Shown one piece after another: positions 53,311 through 62,563 of a stretch of DNA of 64,000 bases. The position numbers and the translations under genes were made by a program. Each line of letters begins with the position of its first letter. Within the stretch, counting starts at the first letter, position 1. This DNA comes from Gemmatimonas sp. (GTDB taxonomy: Bacteria; Gemmatimonadota; Gemmatimonadetes; Gemmatimonadales; Gemmatimonadaceae). Where the stretch lies: the NCBI GenBank assembly GCA_011390805.1, contig JAABRT010000012.1:1-64000 (forward strand), in the 5' to 3' direction. The notes beneath the pieces were generated by a model, which did no database searches, had not been told where the DNA came from, and saw nothing but the letters and a program-made list of their open reading frames with translations.

Positions 53311-54147
53311 TTGCTGACTCTTCTTTTCGCCGTTGTTATCGGCGCGGTGCTCGGGATGCTCGGCGGCGGCGGCTCAATCCTGACCGTTCCCGTGCTCACG
53401 TATGTGGCCGGACTCGATCCCAAGATTGCCATCGCTTCATCGTTGCCGGTTGTGGCGGTGACCAGTGCCTTTGGTGCCTTTGGCCATTGGCGCGCGGGGC
53501 AGGTTCAAATGCGGGTTGCTGCGATCTTTGGTGGCTTCACCATGGTGGGCGGCTTTGCTGGTGCACGGCTCGCCACGTTTCTCTCGGGGGAGTTGCAGTT
53601 GCTGGCGTTTGCCGGTGTGATGCTGGCTGCGTCTGTCTCCATGCTGCGACCGTATCACCCTCCGGTACGCGCGGCCGATGCCGAACCGTTTGTACTGCCG
53701 CTCGCGAAGCTGGCACCACTTGGGCTTGGCGTAGGCATGCTTACCGGCGTGGTGGGTGTGGGCGGTGGTTTTCTGATTGTGCCGGCGCTGGTGCAGCTTG
53801 GACATGTGCCCATCCGGGCGGCCATCGGTACGTCGTTGCTGGTGATTGCCATGAATGCTGCCGCAGGCACACTGGGTTATCTGGGTCGCGTGGATCTGCC
53901 CGTGAGCATGTTGATTCCGTTTACCGGACTCGCGCTCGTAGGAATTGCGCTTGGTACTGGTGCTGCCCAGCGCATTCAACAGAGTGCGCTGCGTCGTCTG
54001 TTTGCGTTTCTGCTCCTGATCGTAGGTGTGTTCATTCTGTATCAGAATCGCGTGGTGCTGGAAAAGTTGACGCGCTCACTGGCGGAACCCGCTCTGGAGC
54101 CCACGGCACGCGCAGCCGGTTTCACCGCTGATCACCGAGAGGTGTGA
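53311..54147 (+). CDS. TSUP-family (TauE/SafE) sulfur-compound transporter
   Basis: 278 aa from TTG 53311, with eight or so membrane helices in two repeats that each begin with a Gly-rich loop (VLGMLGGGGSILTVPVLTYV and VGMLTGVVGVGGGFLIVPAL). This is the TauE/SafE/YfcA pattern. It would move sulfite, thiosulfate or similar anions. It is one base from the ATG of the persulfide-dioxygenase gene and lies in the same operon as the ArsR regulator. This supports export or import of sulfur species. Confidence 0.92.
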   Translation: MLTLLFAVVIGAVLGMLGGGGSILTVPVLTYVAGLDPKIAIASSLPVVAVTSAFGAFGHWRAGQVQMRVAAIFGGFTMVGGFAGARLATFLSGELQLLAFAGVMLAASVSMLRPYHPPVRAADAEPFVLPLAKLAPLGLGVGMLTGVVGVGGGFLIVPALVQLGHVPIRAAIGTSLLVIAMNAAAGTLGYLGRVDLPVSMLIPFTGLALVGIALGTGAAQRIQQSALRRLFAFLLLIVGVFILYQNRVVLEKLTRSLAEPALEPTARAAGFTADHREV

Positions 54148-54148
54148 C

Positions 54149-55633
54149 ATGTTTTTCAAACAGTTCTACGACCAACCGCTCGCCCAGGCGAGCTACATGA
54201 TCGGTTGTCAGGCCACAGGCAATGCGATTGTCATTGATCCGTTGCGCGACATTGCGCCGTATCTGGCTGTGGCCGCGTCTGAAGGATTGCGCATCACGCA
54301 CATCACAGAAACGCACATTCACGCCGACTTCGTATCTGGTTCACGTGAGTTGGCCGCCCGGACAGGCGCAGCGCTGTATCTCTCCGCCGAGGGTGGAGAT
54401 GACTGGCAGTATGCGTTTGCGGAGAGTGATTCGGCCACGCTGCTGCGCGAGGGTGATTCCATCATGGTGGGAAACATCCGTCTCGACGTCATGCACACAC
54501 CAGGACACACACCGGAACACCTGAGTTTTGTTGTCACCGATGAGCCGGCGTCGTCGGGACCGATGGGCGTTGTCACCGGTGATTTTGTCTTTGTAGGTGA
54601 TGTTGGCCGTCCCGATCTGCTTGAGAAGGCGGCACGGGTAGCCAACACAATGGATGCGGCGGCCCGCACGCTCTTTCAATCGCTCTCACGTTTTCGCGAG
54701 TTGCCCGACCACCTGCAGATATGGCCCGGCCATGGCGCGGGCTCGGCGTGTGGCAAAGCGCTTGGTGCCGTGCCGTCATCCACGGTGGGCTATGAGAAGC
54801 GCGCGAACTGGGGGCTGCGCATTACCAACGAGGAAGAGTTTGTGCGCACGGTGCTTGATGGTCAGCCTGAACCTCCCGCCTATTTTGCGCAAATGAAGCG
54901 CATCAATCGCGAGGGACCGCGTGTGCTCGGCACACAGACGCTGCCGGCGAAAGCCTCTGCAGAGTCACTGCCGCAACTGTTGCAGGACAACGCGATTGTC
55001 ATTGACCTGCGTGCGGCGGAACAGTTCGTGCAGGCACACGTGCCGGGCACCTTGTCCATTGCGTACAACCGGTCGTTCAGTACGTGGGCGGGTTCACTCG
55101 TGCCGTACGATGTGAACCTGTGGTTGCTCACCGGCGAGCCGTCCACCCCGGCACATCATGCGCCGGACAACGAGACCGTGCACGCGCCAGAGACCATCGT
55201 GCGTGCAGTTCGTGATTTGTCGATGATCGGTCTTGATCGGATCGCGGGATGGTTTGACGCATCGGCGCTCAGCCGCTGGGCAGAGCATACGGGCGCGCTG
55301 GTGGCATCGGCACCCATCACGGTGCAGGAACTGGCGGACATTCATCCCGCCAACCAGGTCCAGCTGATTGACGTACGCGGTGCCAGTGAGTGGTCGGGCG
55401 GACACATTCCGGAGAGTCGCAACATTCCGCTGGGCGATCTTCCGGCGGCCGTTGCCACCCTCAACCCTGACCTTCCCATTGTCGTGCAGTGTCAGAGTGG
55501 AGCGCGTTCAACCATTGCGGCGAGTGTGCTGGAGCGTGCGGGGCGCACCGATGTGCGCAACCTGCGCGGGGGCTACGCTGCGTGGCGCGATGCGGGCTTG
55601 ACGGTCACCACGGAGCGGGAGGCTATCGTATGA
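54149..55633 (+). CDS. Persulfide dioxygenase-rhodanese fusion (CstB/Blh-type)
   Basis: 494 aa. The beta-lactamase-fold part (about 1-260) has ETHIHADFVSGSRELA (metal ligands His, His, Asp; the usual final His of HxHxDH is Phe), HTPGHTPEHLS, GDFVFVGDVGRPDLL and WPGHGAGSACG. Two rhodanese domains follow. The first (about 275-365) has no Cys in its loop and is structural. The second (about 390-490) has the active Cys in VVQCQSGARS (Cys448). It would oxidise glutathione or other persulfides to sulfite and move sulfane sulfur. Overlaps the ArsR gene start. Confidence 0.9.
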   Translation: MFFKQFYDQPLAQASYMIGCQATGNAIVIDPLRDIAPYLAVAASEGLRITHITETHIHADFVSGSRELAARTGAALYLSAEGGDDWQYAFAESDSATLLREGDSIMVGNIRLDVMHTPGHTPEHLSFVVTDEPASSGPMGVVTGDFVFVGDVGRPDLLEKAARVANTMDAAARTLFQSLSRFRELPDHLQIWPGHGAGSACGKALGAVPSSTVGYEKRANWGLRITNEEEFVRTVLDGQPEPPAYFAQMKRINREGPRVLGTQTLPAKASAESLPQLLQDNAIVIDLRAAEQFVQAHVPGTLSIAYNRSFSTWAGSLVPYDVNLWLLTGEPSTPAHHAPDNETVHAPETIVRAVRDLSMIGLDRIAGWFDASALSRWAEHTGALVASAPITVQELADIHPANQVQLIDVRGASEWSGGHIPESRNIPLGDLPAAVATLNPDLPIVVQCQSGARSTIAASVLERAGRTDVRNLRGGYAAWRDAGLTVTTEREAIV

Positions 55634-55980
55634 GCAATGCACGTCGCAAAGGAATCAAGTCACTGTCACCGGCCATGCTCGGACAGGTTGCAGAACGATT
55701 CAAGGCGCTCGCGGAGCCTACGCGTTTGAGTTTACTGCAGGCTATGCAGGGGGGGGAAACGGCAGTGGGCGATCTGGTGGAACGCACCGGTCTCTCGCTG
55801 GCAAATGTCTCCAAGCAGCTGCAGCAACTGCATGCCGCGGGTTTTGTGTCGCGGCGCAAGGAAGGACTGTTTGTGTACTACGCACTGGCCGACGAAGATG
55901 TCATGCAGTTGTGCGACCTGGTGTGCGGGCGCGTACGTCGCGAAGTCAAAGCGCAGGAGCGGGCGATTCTGAACAGCTAG
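55630..55980 (+). CDS. ArsR-family regulator of the sulfur operon
   Basis: 116 aa from ATG 55630, overlapping the previous stop. A winged HTH with LAEPTRLSLLQAMQ, GLSLANVSKQLQQLHAAGFV and FVYYALADEDV. Two Cys near the C-terminal helix, in QLCDLVCGRV (Cys95, Cys99), are the only Cys. The N-terminal Cys found in sulfide sensors BigR/SqrR is absent. A reactive C-terminal pair could form a polysulfide bridge, but this is inference. In last position it probably represses the operon until reactive sulfur appears. Confidence 0.87.
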   Translation: MSNARRKGIKSLSPAMLGQVAERFKALAEPTRLSLLQAMQGGETAVGDLVERTGLSLANVSKQLQQLHAAGFVSRRKEGLFVYYALADEDVMQLCDLVCGRVRREVKAQERAILNS

Positions 55981-56010
55981 CTGGCAACAGCAGCGGGCGA
56001 TGCTCAACGG

Positions 56011-56580
56011 CTAGCTGGCACTCTGACCGGCCGTGACCTCCCCTGCCCCCCACAGCACGCGTTGCGCGAGATGTTCGCCCACCACTCGACGTACAGCGGT
56101 GGAACCGGCGCGCATGGCGTCTACGGCAGCCAGCAGTTCATGCATGCGTGTGTCGCGCAGCGCCACGCGCGGTGCGGCGGGAAAGAGCGGCACAAGCATG
56201 TCACCGCGTTGTGTTCCCGCCTGATCGGGCCACACCAGTGCACGCGCGACATCACTCACCGTTTCACCCTGCAACAGCGCGCCTACCTGGGTATGTGACC
56301 ACGCCGTGGGTACGCCCAGCGCATCATGTCCACGCACTGGCGGGAACGCGTATCGCACACCATGCACGAGAAACTCGCGCAACGCCGACCGCGCAACCGT
56401 CCGGCTGGCTGCGCGCAGCAAACCGGCAGACTGCAAGCGTGACACGCCGCGGTGCACGGCACTGGTGCTTGTCGCCAATGCGTCAGCCATTGGCTCGTAG
56501 CGATCCTCTGGTTCGAGCAGCAATCGCAGCGCGACGGCCACATCAAACGGTCGAAGAGTGAGTTGCGACGGTGTACGCAT
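56011..56580 (-). CDS. Winged-helix protein of unknown function
   Basis: 189 aa. Residues of about 12-75 form a MarR/Lrp-like winged HTH (FDVAVALRLLLEPEDRYEPM, TSTSAVHRGVSRLQSAGLLR). The C-terminal part (about 80-180) has YAFPPVRGHDALGVPTAWS and lacks a known ligand domain. It looks like a family of conserved bacterial proteins, but I cannot name it. Divergent from the kinase at 56781. Confidence 0.72.
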   Translation of the reverse strand: MRTPSQLTLRPFDVAVALRLLLEPEDRYEPMADALATSTSAVHRGVSRLQSAGLLRAASRTVARSALREFLVHGVRYAFPPVRGHDALGVPTAWSHTQVGALLQGETVSDVARALVWPDQAGTQRGDMLVPLFPAAPRVALRDTRMHELLAAVDAMRAGSTAVRRVVGEHLAQRVLWGAGEVTAGQSAS

Positions 56581-56780
56581 TCGAACCCGGCAACGCCAGA
56601 AGATGAATAGTGGAGAGCGGCAACAGCGTGTTTCCCCAAACTACCGGTAGCACGCCCGGACGCCATGCCCGTGGCTGTTTTTCTCTCGGGATAGCTCTTC
56701 ATCGCCGGCCGCAGTACACTAGGAGGTTGCCCTCCGGCACTTTCATCTGGCGCCCGCCATACTCCGGACTTTGGCTGTTT

Positions 56781-58505
56781 GTGAATCCTTCGTTCGCCGA
56801 TTTCTCGCCACGTAACAGTGCCCGCACGGGTCCGGCACCTGCTGACTCCGCAGGTCCGACCATCGGTTTGCGTGCACCCGGCCAGCAGCGTGACACAACG
56901 GCTGTGATGCGCGGTCTCGTTGAGATGATTTTGCGCTCACTCGACGTGCCGATTGCCTTTATCGCACTCCGCCCGGACACGCTGAAAGCAGACGTCGCGC
57001 ACGCCCTTTTGTTCGGACAGGATACAGCGCTGGCCGAAACACTGGCACAAACGGTGTGCGAGTCGGGAGTGCCACTGTTGATCGAGGACACGCGCACGCA
57101 CCCGCTCACAGGCGGGGTTGAACCGGTGCGTGGTGTGCGCGTTCTGGCGTGTCTGGCCGTGCCGGTATGTGACCTGGGCGGGGAGACAGTGGCGGCCCTG
57201 TGCGCCCTGGACGGCGTGCCGCGCTGGTGGTCGGACAAAGATACGCTCGCTCTTTCGCGAGTGGCCGATGCAATCGGTGCGTTGTTAGGCGTCGTACAAC
57301 CGGCTGGCGAAACAAAGGTTGCAGCGCGACCACATCGGCATCGACTCGATGTTGATGTGCGTGCGGACAGGCGCAACTCCGTGGCGGACACACTCTTTGA
57401 GAGCATGCCCGAAGGGGCACTGCTGATTGATCGTGGCTGGACCGTGCGCTGGTATAATCACGCACTGGCCGACGTGCTCAATGTGCCCGCACGCTCGCTG
57501 GAGCAGACCAGTGCACGTGACCTGCTCAATGCCCATGCCGACAGCGTGGTACTGGCCGGCTGGCAGCATGCGCTTGAGACTGACAGTGCCCATGTCGCAG
57601 TGTGGCATCATCGGGCAACCGACCGCTGGCTTGAAGCACATGCGTGGCCGGCCGCCAATGGTCTGGCCATTCTGTTGCGCGATATCTCCGTTACACGACG
57701 CGCCGAACTGGCCAACGAACGGCGTACGGGCAGACAGCAAAACGTGCGTTCGTTCAGCGCAGTGGAGCAGCTGGCGGGCGGCGTGGCGCATGTGTTCAAC
57801 AATCTGCTCACCATCGTGCGCGCCAACGCGGAGCTCATGCAGCTTTCGGCAGCGTCGGAAGAGATTGATATGGAGTTGCAGGAGATTCAGCGCGCGGCCA
57901 CCCGTGCCACCGATCTCACACATCAGTTGCTGGCCTTCGGACAGCAGCTACAGCTGGAGCCCGTGGCTATGTCGCTCAATCATGCGCTGGCCGCCATTGA
58001 ACCATCGCTGCGCTCGTTGCTGCCGGCCAACATTCGCGTGGAAACATCGTTGAGCACGGAAAGCACCACGGTGCTTGTCGATGCCAATCATTTGCGTGAT
58101 GTGATGCTGCAGGTGGTGCGCAATGCGCGCGATGCGATGCCGGAGGGTGGTGTGCTTACGCTTGCAACCGATGTGCACAACTTCGACCGTCCGCATCCGT
58201 GCAAACCCTTTGCCGTTCCCGCCGGCGCGTGGGCATCGCTGACAGTTCGCGACACCGGTGAAGGCATTGCGCCCGAACATCTGGACCGGGTGTTCGAACC
58301 GTTCTTCACAACGCGCGATGTAGGAGCAGGTGTTGGGCTTGGCCTTTCAACGGTGTACGGTGTGCTGGCGCAGTCCGGTGGATTGTGCAGCATTGAAAGC
58401 GAGCCCGGTTTCGGGACAGCGCTGTCAATCTGGCTGCCGGCTATTGATCAGGTGCCGGAACGTCAAGCAGTTCACGTACCGTCCGCGCCAGATCCAGCTC
58501 GGTAA
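56781..58505 (+). CDS. GAF-PAS sensor histidine kinase
   Basis: About 574 aa with an uncertain start. The GTG at 56781 is used; the frame is open to GTG 56610 and a TACACT box (56715-56720) followed by AGGAGG lies between, arguing for a later start. A GAF domain (about 40-165) has MRGLVEMILRSLDVPIAFIA. A PAS domain (about 190-310) has MPEGALLIDRGWTVRWYNHA. HisKA has LAGGVAHVFNNLLTI and HATPase_c has VRDTGEGIAPEHLDRVFEPF and GLGLSTVYGVL. Its last 65 bases overlap the convergent hybrid kinase, whose stop is at 58441. No receiver domain is fused. Confidence 0.85.
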   Translation: MNPSFADFSPRNSARTGPAPADSAGPTIGLRAPGQQRDTTAVMRGLVEMILRSLDVPIAFIALRPDTLKADVAHALLFGQDTALAETLAQTVCESGVPLLIEDTRTHPLTGGVEPVRGVRVLACLAVPVCDLGGETVAALCALDGVPRWWSDKDTLALSRVADAIGALLGVVQPAGETKVAARPHRHRLDVDVRADRRNSVADTLFESMPEGALLIDRGWTVRWYNHALADVLNVPARSLEQTSARDLLNAHADSVVLAGWQHALETDSAHVAVWHHRATDRWLEAHAWPAANGLAILLRDISVTRRAELANERRTGRQQNVRSFSAVEQLAGGVAHVFNNLLTIVRANAELMQLSAASEEIDMELQEIQRAATRATDLTHQLLAFGQQLQLEPVAMSLNHALAAIEPSLRSLLPANIRVETSLSTESTTVLVDANHLRDVMLQVVRNARDAMPEGGVLTLATDVHNFDRPHPCKPFAVPAGAWASLTVRDTGEGIAPEHLDRVFEPFFTTRDVGAGVGLGLSTVYGVLAQSGGLCSIESEPGFGTALSIWLPAIDQVPERQAVHVPSAPDPAR

Positions 58506-60720
58506 ACGGTTTTTCAAGCAGCGTGATTCCGGCGTCCAGCACGCCGTGATGCACAATGGCGTCTTCTGTGTAGCCCGACATGTACAGCACACGAATGTTG
58601 GGCCGCAGCATGCGCAGCCGCTCCGCTACCCGACGGCCGTTCGCGCGCGGCATCACCACATCGGTGAGCAGCAGATCGATCGTACCGAAATACGATTCGG
58701 CAACGCGTATCGCGTGTTCACCATCGTTGGCCAGAAGTACGCGATAACCGCGGCGCTCCAGCATGGCGCGCGTCACATCGCGCACAAGCGCCTCATCTTC
58801 CACCACCAGCACGGTCTCAGACCCTCCAAGCACGGAGGGCAACGCAGCCACTGCTTCGGGGGGAGTGTCCGCCGATGTGGCCACCGGAAGATAGATCTTG
58901 AATGTGGAGCCGACCCCCAGCTCGCTGTACACCCAGATGTGTCCACCCGACTGACGCACAATGCCGTACACGGTGGATAGCCCCAGACCGGTGCCGCCCG
59001 ACTTGGTCGTGAAAAACGGCTCGAAAATACGCTCGCGAGTGGCTTTATCCATGCCCACACCAGTGTCGGTCACCACCAGGCACACGTAGTGCCCGGGCTG
59101 GGCGCCATGATGCCGGGCTGCATACGACTCCCCCAGCGCGACATCGCTCACTTCCAGCGAGAGCACTCCGCCATCCGGCATCGCTTCACTGCCATTCACT
59201 GCCAGATTGAGCAGTACCTGCTCAAGCTGCACAGGATCGGCCACCACCGGCGGTACCGTATCGTCGATCGTGAGACGGATCGTGACTTCTTCCGTGGTGA
59301 CGCGCGCAATGAGTCGCTCCATGTTGCGCACGAGTGTTCCTACGTTCACTGGACGCGGACGCATGATCTGCTTGCGGCTGAACGCCAGCAGTTGACGCGT
59401 TAACGCTGTCGCACGTGCCGCAGCCGCGCGAATCTGCAGCACTTCTTCGTAGGGCTCGCCGTCGGGCGGCAGCTCCTCGAGCAGCAGTTCACTGAAGCCG
59501 CTGATGGCGGTGAGCACGTTATTGAAGTCGTGCGCCACCCCACCGGCCAGGCGGCCCACCGCCTCCATTTTCTGCGCCTGAAACAGCTGCTCCTCAAGCA
59601 CCTTGCGTTCAGAGACATTGCGGTGCACTGACACCCAATGCGTATGCTCGCCCAGATCATTGATCACGGGCACGATGACCAGCTCCACCCAATACTCGCG
59701 ACCGTCCTTCGTGTAGTGCACCAGCTCAGCACGCACATCCTCGCCGCGCTGCAAATGCTCGGTGATTCGCGCTGACACTGCGGCGTCGGTGCCGGGACCT
59801 TCGAGAATGCTTGCCGGCTTGCCGATGATTTCATCACGATGCCAACCGGTGTGTCGCTCGAACGCTTCGTTCACAAACACAATCTGGTGCTGACCGTCAT
59901 CTTCCGGCTGAGCACGCGTAATAACCAACAGGTCATTGATGTGGCCAATTGCCGCGCGCAGCAACGAACGTTCGGCTTCGGCAAGCCGGGCCTCGGTGAC
60001 GTCGCGAATGAGCGCCATGCGCGCCGGCTGTCCGTCGAACTCCAGATCGAATGATGTCACCTCGGCTTCAATCACGTTGTCGCCTGTACCACGCAGCTTC
60101 CACAGACCGTGCGTTTGCGGACGCTCCAGCGACGCAGTGCGTTCCCGCTCGTACCGCGGCAGTTCACTGTCGTCGAGCAAGGTGGCCACCGGCGCACCCA
60201 CAAGCTCCGGAGTGACCTCGAGCTTTTCATACACAACGCGGTTTACAGCGAGCACCAACGCCGTTTCCCGGTGATACACCACCAGCGGCAGTGGGACTGC
60301 GTCAAAGAGCGTACGGTAGCGTTCTTCGTAGTCCTGCTGTGCACGCTGCGCAATGCGGTTTTCATGTCGTTCCTGTACCACCAGCGCTACACCGAATGCC
60401 AACGGAACCAGTCGCACGTACACTTCGCGATCTGTGCCCGGCACCGGCAAGTCCAGCTCAAGCGTTTCGTGCAGTTCAGCAAGGTTTTCAAACGCGGCCG
60501 CGAATCGAGGGTCTACAGCAAACTGAACGCCACGCATGAACGGCTCACCAATCATCGACTCGCCCTTCAGGCCGCGTGCAGCGGCGGCACGATTCGCGGC
60601 CTCGTTTAGCCAGACCACGCGCGCGGCGCGGTCCAGTCCCACCACGATGTCACCCACCGCGTTAAGCAGTGGAGCGGCAACCTGCCAAAGTACATCGGGT
60701 GACGGAATCGATTCAGACAT
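58441..60720 (-). CDS. PAS hybrid sensor kinase with C-terminal receiver
   Basis: 759 aa, soluble. Three PAS-type regions (about 10-110, 125-245, 260-380; for example LLNAVGDIVVGLDRAARVVW, and AAIGHINDLLVITRAQPEDD). HisKA has GGVAHDFNNVLTAI, HATPase_c has VTDTGVGMDKATRERIFEPF and GGTGLGLSTVYGIV. A receiver at the end (about 635-755) has VLVVEDEALVRD, phospho-Asp in LLLTDVVMPR and Lys in LEKPFTE. It probably passes phosphate internally. No output domain is visible. It is convergent with, and overlaps, the GAF-PAS kinase at its 3' end. Confidence 0.92.
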   Translation of the reverse strand: MSESIPSPDVLWQVAAPLLNAVGDIVVGLDRAARVVWLNEAANRAAAARGLKGESMIGEPFMRGVQFAVDPRFAAAFENLAELHETLELDLPVPGTDREVYVRLVPLAFGVALVVQERHENRIAQRAQQDYEERYRTLFDAVPLPLVVYHRETALVLAVNRVVYEKLEVTPELVGAPVATLLDDSELPRYERERTASLERPQTHGLWKLRGTGDNVIEAEVTSFDLEFDGQPARMALIRDVTEARLAEAERSLLRAAIGHINDLLVITRAQPEDDGQHQIVFVNEAFERHTGWHRDEIIGKPASILEGPGTDAAVSARITEHLQRGEDVRAELVHYTKDGREYWVELVIVPVINDLGEHTHWVSVHRNVSERKVLEEQLFQAQKMEAVGRLAGGVAHDFNNVLTAISGFSELLLEELPPDGEPYEEVLQIRAAAARATALTRQLLAFSRKQIMRPRPVNVGTLVRNMERLIARVTTEEVTIRLTIDDTVPPVVADPVQLEQVLLNLAVNGSEAMPDGGVLSLEVSDVALGESYAARHHGAQPGHYVCLVVTDTGVGMDKATRERIFEPFFTTKSGGTGLGLSTVYGIVRQSGGHIWVYSELGVGSTFKIYLPVATSADTPPEAVAALPSVLGGSETVLVVEDEALVRDVTRAMLERRGYRVLLANDGEHAIRVAESYFGTIDLLLTDVVMPRANGRRVAERLRMLRPNIRVLYMSGYTEDAIVHHGVLDAGITLLEKPFTELDLARTVRELLDVPAPDQ

Positions 60721-60800
60721 GAGGCGAATGTGGGACCGGAACGGGCGTTGTGACCAACGGTATCAGTCTCGGCCTCACCGACGCCGTTCTGTACGCCCGA

Positions 60801-61631
60801 CTAAAAAGAAACCTGCAGCCCCGACGTAAAGATCCGATCGGTGGAGAGGAAATCGGGCTCCGGCAGATTGTCAAAGCGCACCAGATATCCGAGCTTGAGT
60901 GCCACACGCTGCGAGAGCGGTGCAACAAGCGCCGATTCACTGTTGATACGGAAGTCCTCAGTGATCTCGAGGTTGGGAATGATTTCCAGTGTCTGCAGAA
61001 AGAAAGCCGCGCCACCGAAGGTGTGCTTGTACCAGAGCGCCGCGCGCGCCGCTGGAAAGTTGTTGGCGATTCCGTCTACTCCCAGCTGTTGCGTTAATGA
61101 TGCCCCCGTTTCGAGTCGCAAGGTGTCACGGCTCGCCTGCAGCACACGAAATACCAGACCGAGATATTCCTCCGTGCGACGCGCGATACCGGCAAACCTG
61201 TTGCGGTCGTAGAGCGCGCCGGTGGCTAAGGCCACCCAGGGGCGCAGCGCGTACTGCGCACCCAGACCAGCGCGCAACAAATTGGCATTCTCCTCTCCGT
61301 CGGCTTCACCGTATACCACACCGAATGTCTGTTCAAACCGCCAAAAACCGCGCGAATGTACAATGCGCTCCGCGATGTTCACGGTGGAGACGCGAGTATT
61401 GCCAGTTGTCGATATGTAGCCGAGATCGGTGGTAAAACTTGTGGAGGGCGATTCGGCCGGTGCCACGTTGGCCTGAATGGTGCGGCTGGTGGGCACAGCC
61501 TGTGCGCTGGCCGACCGAGCCGACAGCAGAATGCAAAAACCCGCGAATATCAGCGGCCCGAGGGCAGCAACGCGCACGGAATAGAGCGAAGCGATCGCGT
61601 GGGCAACGCGAGCCTGATGTAGAGATGCCAC
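60801..61631 (-). CDS. DUF481 outer-membrane protein, copy 2
   Basis: 276 aa with a signal peptide (ILLSARSASAQA, about 30-45). The barrel-type body has FTTDLGYISTTGNTRVSTVN, GFWRFEQTFGVVYGEADGEE, NRFAGIARRTEEYLGLVFRV, and ends TSGLQVSF with a terminal Phe. DUF481 proteins are salt- or stress-linked outer-membrane barrels such as E. coli YdiY. It is a tandem paralogue of the gene at 61715. Whole segments align between them, so duplication is likely. The 83 bases between them hold no gene. Confidence 0.87.
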   Translation of the reverse strand: MASLHQARVAHAIASLYSVRVAALGPLIFAGFCILLSARSASAQAVPTSRTIQANVAPAESPSTSFTTDLGYISTTGNTRVSTVNIAERIVHSRGFWRFEQTFGVVYGEADGEENANLLRAGLGAQYALRPWVALATGALYDRNRFAGIARRTEEYLGLVFRVLQASRDTLRLETGASLTQQLGVDGIANNFPAARAALWYKHTFGGAAFFLQTLEIIPNLEITEDFRINSESALVAPLSQRVALKLGYLVRFDNLPEPDFLSTDRIFTSGLQVSF

Positions 61632-61714
61632 TGTTATGTCCTCACCATGAAGCTTCAGGAAACCTGCATCCTGAGTTCAATAAGGGCTGGCAGCGTTCAG
61701 GTTCCGGACATCGC

Positions 61715-62494
61715 CTAGAACGACAGTTGAATGCCAGTGGTGAATATGCGGTCCATGGGGGCGAACTCAGGCTCAGGCAAGTTATCGTATCGTACCTGAT
61801 ATTCGAGCTTGAGCGCCAGCGACTGCGAAATCGGCGACACCAACGCAGCGATGGCGTTTACACGATAGTCTTCGCTGGTCTCGATATTTGGAACCACTTC
61901 GACGGTCTGCTGCACAAAGGCCTTGGGACCCAGACCGCGTTTGTACCACAGCGCGGTGCGTGCAGCGGGAAAGTTGCGCCTTGTGCCATCAACGTTGCGC
62001 TGCTGCGTAAACGAGCCGCCGGCATCGAGTCGGAGCGTATCACGCTCCAGTTCGATCACACGCCACACCAGCCCCAGATACTCCTCCGTGCGCTGCAACA
62101 CGCCGGAGAAACGGTTCTTGTCAAACAGAAACCCGGCGGCAACACCGAGCGTCGAGCGCAGTGCGTACTCCCCGCCGATGCTGGCCCTGATAAAGTTGCT
62201 GTTCACTTCCCCGTCGCTCTCGCCGTACACCACGGCCAGCTGCTGTTCAAATCGCCAGTGACCGGTTTTCACATTCAGCTTCTCGCCGATGTTGAACGTG
62301 GTCACCTTGGTATTGCCCGTTGTGGCGACGTAACCCAGATCGGCCGACACTGAGTGGGACAACGGCGCCGCCACGCGTCGCATGGACGCCCGGGCGCGGG
62401 GAGTGGGGGGCCGTTGCGCATCGATTGCGTCGGCGACCGGCAGTGCCATGAGCAACGACACCGCGAGGCTGGAGGCGAGGCGGGAGAAGTGCAT
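61715..62494 (-). CDS. DUF481 outer-membrane protein, copy 1
   Basis: 259 aa with a signal peptide (MALPVADAID region, cleavage about 24). The body aligns to the next gene: SADLGYVATTGNTKVTTFNI, GHWRFEQQLAVVYGESDGEV, NRFSGVLQRTEEYLGLVWRV, FPAARTALWYKRGLGPKAF, ending TTGIQLSF. The pair probably arose by duplication. Function unknown beyond outer-membrane barrel. Divergent from argJ, with 69 bases between starts. Confidence 0.87.
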   Translation of the reverse strand: MHFSRLASSLAVSLLMALPVADAIDAQRPPTPRARASMRRVAAPLSHSVSADLGYVATTGNTKVTTFNIGEKLNVKTGHWRFEQQLAVVYGESDGEVNSNFIRASIGGEYALRSTLGVAAGFLFDKNRFSGVLQRTEEYLGLVWRVIELERDTLRLDAGGSFTQQRNVDGTRRNFPAARTALWYKRGLGPKAFVQQTVEVVPNIETSEDYRVNAIAALVSPISQSLALKLEYQVRYDNLPEPEFAPMDRIFTTGIQLSF

Positions 62495-62563
62495 CTTCGC
62501 AACCTAACGCCCGGTCGCTGATGCGCGACTATCTTTTACCGTGCCCGTCCCGCTGCCGAACGC

